DNA of 64,000 nt from JARRJS01 sp037388885 (lineage in GTDB: Bacteria > Gemmatimonadota > Gemmatimonadetes > Longimicrobiales > RSA9). Location of the stretch: the NCBI GenBank assembly GCA_037388885.1, contig JARRJS010000053.1, forward strand, positions 1 to 64,000, written 5' to 3'. How positions within the stretch are numbered: position 1 is the stretch's first letter; each line of letters starts with the position of its first letter. Under the pieces are notes generated by a model. The model did not search any database, had not been told where the DNA came from, and saw only the letters and a program-made list of their open reading frames with translations. Below, one piece after another: positions 59,666 to 64,000 of this stretch. The translations under genes and the position numbers were made by a program.

Positions 59666-61678
59666 TCACCAGCGCACCGACACGCCGCCGTACATCACGC
59701 GCGTGGCCTGCGGCGAGCCGTACTGGTCCTCGTATGCCACGTCCAACAGGTTGTCCGCGCCGACGTACAGGCGCGCCCGGCCGGCCAACACCGTCTGCGA
59801 GACGTGGGCGTTGACAATCGTGAACGCCGGCAGCTTGGCCTTCTCCACCGGCGCCTGCCGGGAATAGTAGAACTGGTCGCCGACGCGGAGATAGGACGCG
59901 GCCAGCCTTGTTCCGAACGCGAACCGGTACTCGCCTTCCGCGGCGATCCGGTGCCGCGGCCGGTACTGCAACTGCTGCCGCGTGGCGCCGGGCGAGTAGT
60001 CCCGCGCATCCAGAAAGGAATAGCCGCCCCGCAGCGACAACCGCTCCAGCGGGTGCGTCTCCGCCGTCAGCTCGATGCCCCGCATGCGGTACACGTCGAA
60101 GTTCGCGAACGGCTCACCCTGCGCCGGCCGCTCGATGTAGTCCCGCACGTCCATGCGGTAGAGCGTGAGCCCGACGCGAGAGCCGGCCGGCAGGGTGTGG
60201 CTCACGCCCAGCTCGTAGACGTTCGCCAACTCCGTACGCAGGTTCGGGTTGCCACCGTTCTCGTCGTACAGCTGGGAGATGGTCGGGAAGCGGAACTTGT
60301 GCGCCGCCGACGCACGTACGCGCATGCCGGGCACGACGTCGTAATACGCGGCCGCCATGGTGCCGCCCGCGCCCGTCGTGCCCACCGAGTCCCGGCTCAG
60401 CCAGTCGTACATGTAGCCCGCCACGAAACCCAGACGGTCCACGGGCCGGACCTGGTACTCCAGCGCCGTGCCGTAAATGCCCAGGCTGCGGTCGTCTGTG
60501 TAGTCCCGTACGCCCCACGTGCGCGGCGTGCCGCCCAGCGACACATCGCGGATGTCCAGGTTGGTGCGCCACCCGTCCCGTTCACCGGACAGGGCCAGCG
60601 TCGCGCGACCCCACCTGCCTTCGACCGACAGCTGCGTCTCGGCGCCCCGCAGTGACGTCCGACTGGCCTGCGTATGCGTGCCCTTCACGGTAGGATCCGA
60701 CATCGAGCTGTACGTGCTGTCGTCGTAACGCGCTTCGTTCTCGTTCAGCGCGTTCAGATAGGCCCAGCTACGAACCTGGACCGCCCCGCTCACGTCGTAG
60801 GAGCCAGCCAGCTGCGTGAAGTCCCCGCGCCGGTCCGTCACCCGGTCGTACGTCGTGCGGTTCACGAACGGATCACTGCCGCTGATCAGGCCCGGCGGAA
60901 TGCCATAGCTGCCATCACTGTGGCCCATAGACAGGCCCAGGTGCACACCCGCCGCCGGAGCCGCGGATGCCAGCCCGAAAACGTTCACACGTGCGTGATC
61001 GCTGTTCAGTCGCTCGCCGGGTGTGGTCGCGCCCAGCGTCGGCGAACCCGTCACCGACGGGTAGCCCGCCGCCGACGATGCACTGCCGGTCACCAGCACG
61101 TCCACGTTGCCGATGCCCCCGCTCACGACACCCCGCACCAGCCGTCCATCCGTCTGCCGCAGCTCGCCCGACACCTGCCCGCGCAGACCCGGCATGCCCT
61201 GCTTCGTCACGATGTCGATGACACCCGCCAACCCGCCCTGGCCGTACAGCACCGACGCCGTGCCCGTTACCACCTTGATCTTCGCGATGTTGTCCACCGG
61301 GATGAACGACGGATCGAACTGGCCGTCGTACGTGGAATTCAGCGGGACGCCGTTCAGCAGCAGGATGACGTGCCGCGAACGCAGCCCCCGCATGTCCACC
61401 CGCGGCACCCCCGCGCCACCCGTGCGGATGTTCAGACCCGGCAGCAGGGCCAGCGCTTCGTCCAGCGTCTGCGCTCCCGTCGCCTGGATCTCCTTCGCAT
61501 CGATCACCCGCACCGTCCCCCCCAGCTCCGAGACGGGACGCCGCGCCGTCACCACCAGCTCTCCCAGCTGGAACACCGGCGCATTCTGCGCCGCCGCCGA
61601 TGTCGCCAGAAACAAAAACGCCGTCCCTCCCAGGAGCAGCGCATGTCCCACGCGTGGCCCCACATGTTTCACAACCAT
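59666..61678 (-). CDS. TonB-dependent outer-membrane receptor (BtuB-like)
   Basis: 670 residues. A signal peptide (LLLGGTAFLFLATSAAAQ) is followed by a TonB-box-like ELVVTAR and a plug domain (~45-165) with PGLNIRTGGAGVPRVDMRGL and VLYGQGGLAGVIDIVTKQG. A 22-strand barrel ends in the aromatic residues GGVSVRW. The length and vitamin-B12-receptor-like plug suggest a corrinoid, haem or other metal chelate. No cobalamin riboswitch is seen upstream. Together with the two following membrane/TiaS-like genes it forms a probable uptake operon. Confidence 0.92.
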   Translation of the reverse strand: MVVKHVGPRVGHALLLGGTAFLFLATSAAAQNAPVFQLGELVVTARRPVSELGGTVRVIDAKEIQATGAQTLDEALALLPGLNIRTGGAGVPRVDMRGLRSRHVILLLNGVPLNSTYDGQFDPSFIPVDNIAKIKVVTGTASVLYGQGGLAGVIDIVTKQGMPGLRGQVSGELRQTDGRLVRGVVSGGIGNVDVLVTGSASSAAGYPSVTGSPTLGATTPGERLNSDHARVNVFGLASAAPAAGVHLGLSMGHSDGSYGIPPGLISGSDPFVNRTTYDRVTDRRGDFTQLAGSYDVSGAVQVRSWAYLNALNENEARYDDSTYSSMSDPTVKGTHTQASRTSLRGAETQLSVEGRWGRATLALSGERDGWRTNLDIRDVSLGGTPRTWGVRDYTDDRSLGIYGTALEYQVRPVDRLGFVAGYMYDWLSRDSVGTTGAGGTMAAAYYDVVPGMRVRASAAHKFRFPTISQLYDENGGNPNLRTELANVYELGVSHTLPAGSRVGLTLYRMDVRDYIERPAQGEPFANFDVYRMRGIELTAETHPLERLSLRGGYSFLDARDYSPGATRQQLQYRPRHRIAAEGEYRFAFGTRLAASYLRVGDQFYYSRQAPVEKAKLPAFTIVNAHVSQTVLAGRARLYVGADNLLDVAYEDQYGSPQATRVMYGGVSVRW

Positions 61679-61773
61679 GTCGTTTGTCTTCCCTTTTCAC
61701 GCGCGAAGAGATGAAAAGCATAGACCGTCGATCGCGTCGGAACAAGCCAAGGAGCTCGCCATGGTCGGGCGGC

Positions 61774-61801
61774 TTGACTGATCAAGAATCATTGATATAA
61801 T
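61774..61801 (+). promoter_or_regulatory. Sigma-70 promoter of the arsenic operon
   Basis: TTGACT (61774-61779), a 16-nt spacer and a perfect TATAAT (61796-61801). The transcript should start near 61808, so an ATG at 61800 cannot be used and the first usable start is GTG 61833. Confidence 0.88.
61781..61796 (+). promoter_or_regulatory. ArsR-type operator inside the promoter spacer
   Basis: ATCAA-GAATCA-TTGAT is a perfect 5-bp dyad filling the space between -35 and -10. ArsR/SmtB repressors bind such imperfect 12-2-12-like dyads at promoters. An arsR gene is in the same operon, so arsenite-relieved autorepression is expected. Confidence 0.75.
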
Positions 61802-61832
61802 GAGGTCTGAGCCCTGCAACCCGGAGGAGCGA

Positions 61833-62600
61833 GTGCGGTACGCGCTGATCGGCGACATACACGGGAACCTGCCGGCGCTGGAGGCGGTGCTGGCCGCCAT
61901 CGACGCCCGCGGTGACGTGGACGCGGTGGTCCACCTGGGCGACCTGGTGGGGTACGCGCCGTGGCCGAACGAGGTGGTGTCTCTGCTGCGGGCCCGGGCA
62001 ATCGCGGGCGTGGCGGGCAACTACGACTCGACGACGGCTACGGACTACGACCATTGCGGCTGTGCGTACGAAGACCCGCGGCAGGAAGAGCTGTCGCACT
62101 TGAGCTACGGGTGGACGCGGGAGCATGTGACGCCGGAGACGAAGGCGTACCTGGGCGCGCTGCCGTTCCGGCTGGACCTTCGTCCGCTGGGCGGGCACCG
62201 GGCGGGGCCCACGTTGCGCGTGGTGCACGGTGCGCCGACGCTGAACACGTTGTACTGGAAGGAAGACCGCCCGGACTCGTTCTGCACGAAAATGGCGGAG
62301 CGCCTGGGTGCGAAGTCGGGCGATGTCGTGTCGTTCGGCCACACGCACTTCCCCTGGCAGCGGGCAGTGGACGGCGTGCATTTCGTGAATGCCGGCTCCG
62401 TCGGCCGGCCGAAGGACGGGGATGCACGCGCGTGCTACGCCATGGTAGAGCTGGGCAGGGACGAACCGCGGATCGAGATCGTACGGGTCGAGTATGACGT
62501 GGCGAAGGCCGCCGCGGCGATTCGGGCCAGCGCATTGCCCGACGAGTTCGCCGAGGTGCTCGAAACGGGCGGGGCACCGAAGCGCGTCGGGGTGGCCTGA
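61833..62600 (+). CDS. Metallophosphoesterase (YfcE/DR1281-type), first gene of arsenic operon
   Basis: 255 residues from GTG 61833 (GGAGGAG just upstream). An ATG at 61800 lies inside the -10 box and is rejected. All calcineurin-type motifs are present: LIGDIHGNLPAL, HLGDLVGYAP, AGNYDS, VVHGAP and SFGHTHFPW. Soluble and cytoplasmic. Such enzymes hydrolyse phosphodi- or monoesters. Being the first gene under an ArsR-type operator is unusual and may indicate action on an arsenate or phosphate ester. Confidence 0.88.
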   Translation: MRYALIGDIHGNLPALEAVLAAIDARGDVDAVVHLGDLVGYAPWPNEVVSLLRARAIAGVAGNYDSTTATDYDHCGCAYEDPRQEELSHLSYGWTREHVTPETKAYLGALPFRLDLRPLGGHRAGPTLRVVHGAPTLNTLYWKEDRPDSFCTKMAERLGAKSGDVVSFGHTHFPWQRAVDGVHFVNAGSVGRPKDGDARACYAMVELGRDEPRIEIVRVEYDVAKAAAAIRASALPDEFAEVLETGGAPKRVGVA

Positions 62601-62603
62601 AGG

Positions 62604-62625
62604 ACGAATTCGAATTCGAATTCGT
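62604..62625. repeat. 22-bp palindrome of three GAATTC units
   Basis: Three head-to-tail GAATTC hexamers, flanked by AC and GT, form a perfect palindrome between the phosphoesterase and arsR genes. On RNA it could fold into a hairpin. There is no T-run. Confidence 0.8.
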
Positions 62626-62669
62626 GGTGGGGCGAGGGTGGTGAGGCGAAGCTGGTGAAGGGAGACGGC

Positions 62670-63023
62670 ATGACAACGAGGACCATGAGAGCGACGGCCG
62701 TGAAGAGGACCTTGGCCGATGCGGATCTTGCCCGGCGTTTCCAGGCGTTGGCGGACGAGAAGCGTCTGCGGATCCTGGACATCCTGCGTGATGGTGAGCA
62801 TTGCGTGTGCTATCTGACCGAAGCGCTGGATGTGGCCCAGTCGCTATTGTCCTTCCACCTCAAGACCCTGAAGGATGCGGGCCTGGTGTCGGACCGCCGG
62901 GATGGCCGCTGGGTGCATTACTCGCTGATACCGCAAGCGGTGGCGGAGCTGGAGGAGACGCTGGGTGCCCTGCATGCGGACGCTCTGACGTGCGACGGGC
63001 AGGGCGGCACGTGTTGCGGTTGA
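62670..63023 (+). CDS. arsR: ArsR-family arsenite-responsive repressor
   Basis: 117 residues from ATG 62670 (AAGGGAG 6 nt upstream). A winged-HTH with DEKRLRILDIL and the recognition helix VAQSLLSFHLKTLKDAGLV. The metal site EHCVCYL (Cys45, Cys47) lies in the DNA-binding helix region, as in classic ArsR, where As(III) binding releases DNA. Three more Cys lie in the tail (Cys108, Cys115, Cys116). It should bind the dyad at 61781. Confidence 0.93.
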   Translation: MTTRTMRATAVKRTLADADLARRFQALADEKRLRILDILRDGEHCVCYLTEALDVAQSLLSFHLKTLKDAGLVSDRRDGRWVHYSLIPQAVAELEETLGALHADALTCDGQGGTCCG

Positions 63024-63030
63024 TTACACG

Positions 63031-63070
63031 GAAGGCACGACAAGCACGTGTCTTCGTGTGCCGTGTTTTT
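63031..63070 (+). other. Imperfect hairpin with T-run and repeat copy 3 between arsR and arsM
   Basis: GGCACGA (63034-63040) pairs imperfectly with TCGTGTGCC (63054-63062), and seven T follow. This could attenuate transcription into arsM. The right arm contains the interspersed 13-mer GTGTCTTCGTGTG (63048-63060) shared with 19437 and 57928. Confidence 0.45.
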
Positions 63071-63098
63071 TTGGAAGAAATATTCAATTTTCGTTGAT

Positions 63099-63938
63099 AT
63101 GGAGGCCGACAGGGGGGATGGTGACGAGTTGAAGGACGTGGTGCGGCGGCGCTACGGTGAGGCGGCGTTGCGGGTGGTGAGCGGGCAGGGTAGCGCGTGC
63201 TGTGGCGCGACGGCGGCATGCGATTGCGGTCCGGACCCGATCACGTCGGACCTGTACGAGGCGGGCGAGGCGGCGGTATTGCCGGAGGATGCGGTGTTGG
63301 CGTCACTGGGCTGCGGCAACCCGACGGCCTTGGCGGAGCTGCGGGAGGGTGAAGTGGTGCTGGACCTGGGTTCGGGCGGTGGCGTCGACGTGCTGTTGTC
63401 GGCGCGGCGGGTGGGTCCGACGGGCAAGGCGTACGGGCTGGACATGACGGACGAGATGCTGGCGCTGGCGCGGTCGAACGCGGCGAAGGCGGGTGCTGAG
63501 AACGTGGAGTTCTTGAAGGGTGAGATCGAGGCGATCCCGCTGCCGGACGCGAGCGTGGACGTGATCATCTCCAATTGTGTGATCAATCTGTCGGGGGACA
63601 AGCCGACGGTGCTGCGCGAAGCCTACCGGGTGTTGAAGCCGGGCGGCCGTTTCGCGGTGTCGGATGTGGTGGTGCGGGGCGACGTGCCGGCGGCAGTGCG
63701 GCGCAGCATGGAGTTGTGGGTGGGGTGTGTGGCGGGGGCGCTGGAGGAATCGGAGTTCCGGGGGCTGCTGGAAGAAGTGGGTTTCGAAGCCGTCGACATC
63801 GAGCCGACGCGGGTGTACCGGGCGGAGGATGCGCGAGCGTTCCTGGAAGGTGCCGGCCTGGACGCGGACGCGGTGGCGCCGGAGGTGGACGGCCACTTCA
63901 TGGCGGCGTTCGTGCGGGCGCGTAAGCCGGAGGCGTGA
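63099..63938 (+). CDS. arsM: Arsenite S-adenosylmethionine methyltransferase
   Basis: 279 residues from ATG 63099. SAM motif I is VLDLGSGGGVDVLL. The catalytic cysteines of ArsM are in LGCGNPTA (Cys72), ISNCVINLSGDK (Cys150) and LWVGCVAGAL (Cys200). Extra N-terminal cysteines (CC at 34-35, CDC at 41-43) are common in bacterial ArsM and may load As(III). It converts arsenite to methylated, partly volatile forms. It lies between arsR and an acr3 gene in the same operon. The ribosome site is weak. Confidence 0.94.
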   Translation: MEADRGDGDELKDVVRRRYGEAALRVVSGQGSACCGATAACDCGPDPITSDLYEAGEAAVLPEDAVLASLGCGNPTALAELREGEVVLDLGSGGGVDVLLSARRVGPTGKAYGLDMTDEMLALARSNAAKAGAENVEFLKGEIEAIPLPDASVDVIISNCVINLSGDKPTVLREAYRVLKPGGRFAVSDVVVRGDVPAAVRRSMELWVGCVAGALEESEFRGLLEEVGFEAVDIEPTRVYRAEDARAFLEGAGLDADAVAPEVDGHFMAAFVRARKPEA

Positions 63939-63939
63939 A

Positions 63940-64000
63940 GTGGCGACGCGTCGTCTTTCCTTTGTGGACCGCTACCTGACCCTGTGGATCTTCGCGGCCA
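63940..64000 (+). CDS. acr3: ACR3-type arsenite efflux pump, N-terminal fragment
   Basis: GTG 63940, one base after the arsM stop codon, reads MATRRLSFVDRYLTLWIFAA to the window end. LSFVDRYLTLWIF is the start of the first membrane helix of ACR3 arsenite permeases. The rest of the gene lies beyond the window. Both its position and the residues support the call, but only 20 residues are visible. Confidence 0.75.
   Translation, partial: MATRRLSFVDRYLTLWIFAA

Noticed and set aside
61679..61773. Cobalamin riboswitch upstream of the BtuB-like receptor
   Set aside because: The leader is too short and shows no B12-box sequence or matching structure.
61800..61832. ATG 61800 as start of the phosphoesterase
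   Set aside because: This ATG overlaps the -10 box TATAAT, so it would lie upstream of the transcript start. GTG 61833 with GGAGGAG fits.

Overview
This is one high-GC stretch from a Gram-negative (diderm) bacterium. Lipoproteins, a TonB-dependent receptor, a MacAB-type efflux system, c-type cytochromes and a DsbD-like protein all point to a periplasm and outer membrane. The reductive-type dsr locus, the S9 peptidase, the Tat-exported asparaginase and the fused formiminotransferase-cyclodeaminase suggest an uncultured Gemmatimonadota- or Acidobacteriota-like lineage. That placement is an inference with low confidence. No rRNA, tRNA, CRISPR array, IS element or phage gene was recognised. Several genes carry duplications or deletions at points where the protein should be continuous, so part of the sequence may carry assembly errors.

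1-15.8 kb (+): one long dissimilatory sulfite reductase operon. Its order is dsrA (5' end cut by the window), dsrB (frame broken by a 47-bp tandem duplication), dsrD, a dsrL-like NAD(P)H oxidoreductase, dsrN, two cytidylate-kinase-like genes, a TauE/SafE permease with a small membrane partner, a dehydrogenase-ferrochelatase fusion, a SUMT-uroporphyrinogen III synthase fusion, a third kinase-like membrane protein, a second TauE/SafE permease, a response regulator and a histidine kinase. Together they encode the sulfite reductase core, its likely electron donor, synthesis of its sirohaem from hydroxymethylbilane, anion transport and signalling. dsrC, dsrMKJOP, aprAB, sat and qmo are not in the window.

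15.8-26.4 kb (mostly -): a YceI protein, a split sulfopyruvate/phosphonopyruvate decarboxylase-like pair, an MddA-like methanethiol methyltransferase with a TetR regulator and two matching operators, FTCD (+), a thioesterase, a cupredoxin lipoprotein (+), an S9 peptidase and an MFS transporter.

26.6-33.3 kb (+): a haem-binding histidine kinase and a sigma-54 activator, followed by a terminator, an inverted repeat and a -24/-12 promoter. These precede two receiver-type proteins and a 15-haem cytochrome c/cytochrome b fusion. This looks like a self-contained redox-sensing and electron-transfer module.

33.5-38.2 kb (+): a small Cys-containing protein and a 2-oxoacid:acceptor oxidoreductase (FAD/Fe-S subunit, alpha, beta). 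38.3-47.9 kb: a phosphoesterase (-), a Tat-exported asparaginase and a broken amino acid permease with a 119-bp direct repeat, then a dihaem lipoprotein, two tiny membrane proteins, a DsbD-like protein, a redoxin and an aquaporin (-).

47.9-57.9 kb (-): a methyltransferase; a MacA-ATPase-permease efflux operon with its own histidine kinase and a frameshifted sigma-54 activator, preceded by a strong -24/-12 promoter with upstream repeats; then an NhaC-type antiporter and a Cys/Met-metabolism PLP enzyme. 58.0-61.7 kb (-): a TonB receptor, a membrane protein and a TiaS-like protein. 61.8-64 kb (+): an arsenic operon (phosphoesterase, arsR, arsM, start of acr3) with a sigma-70 promoter and an ArsR-type operator inside it.
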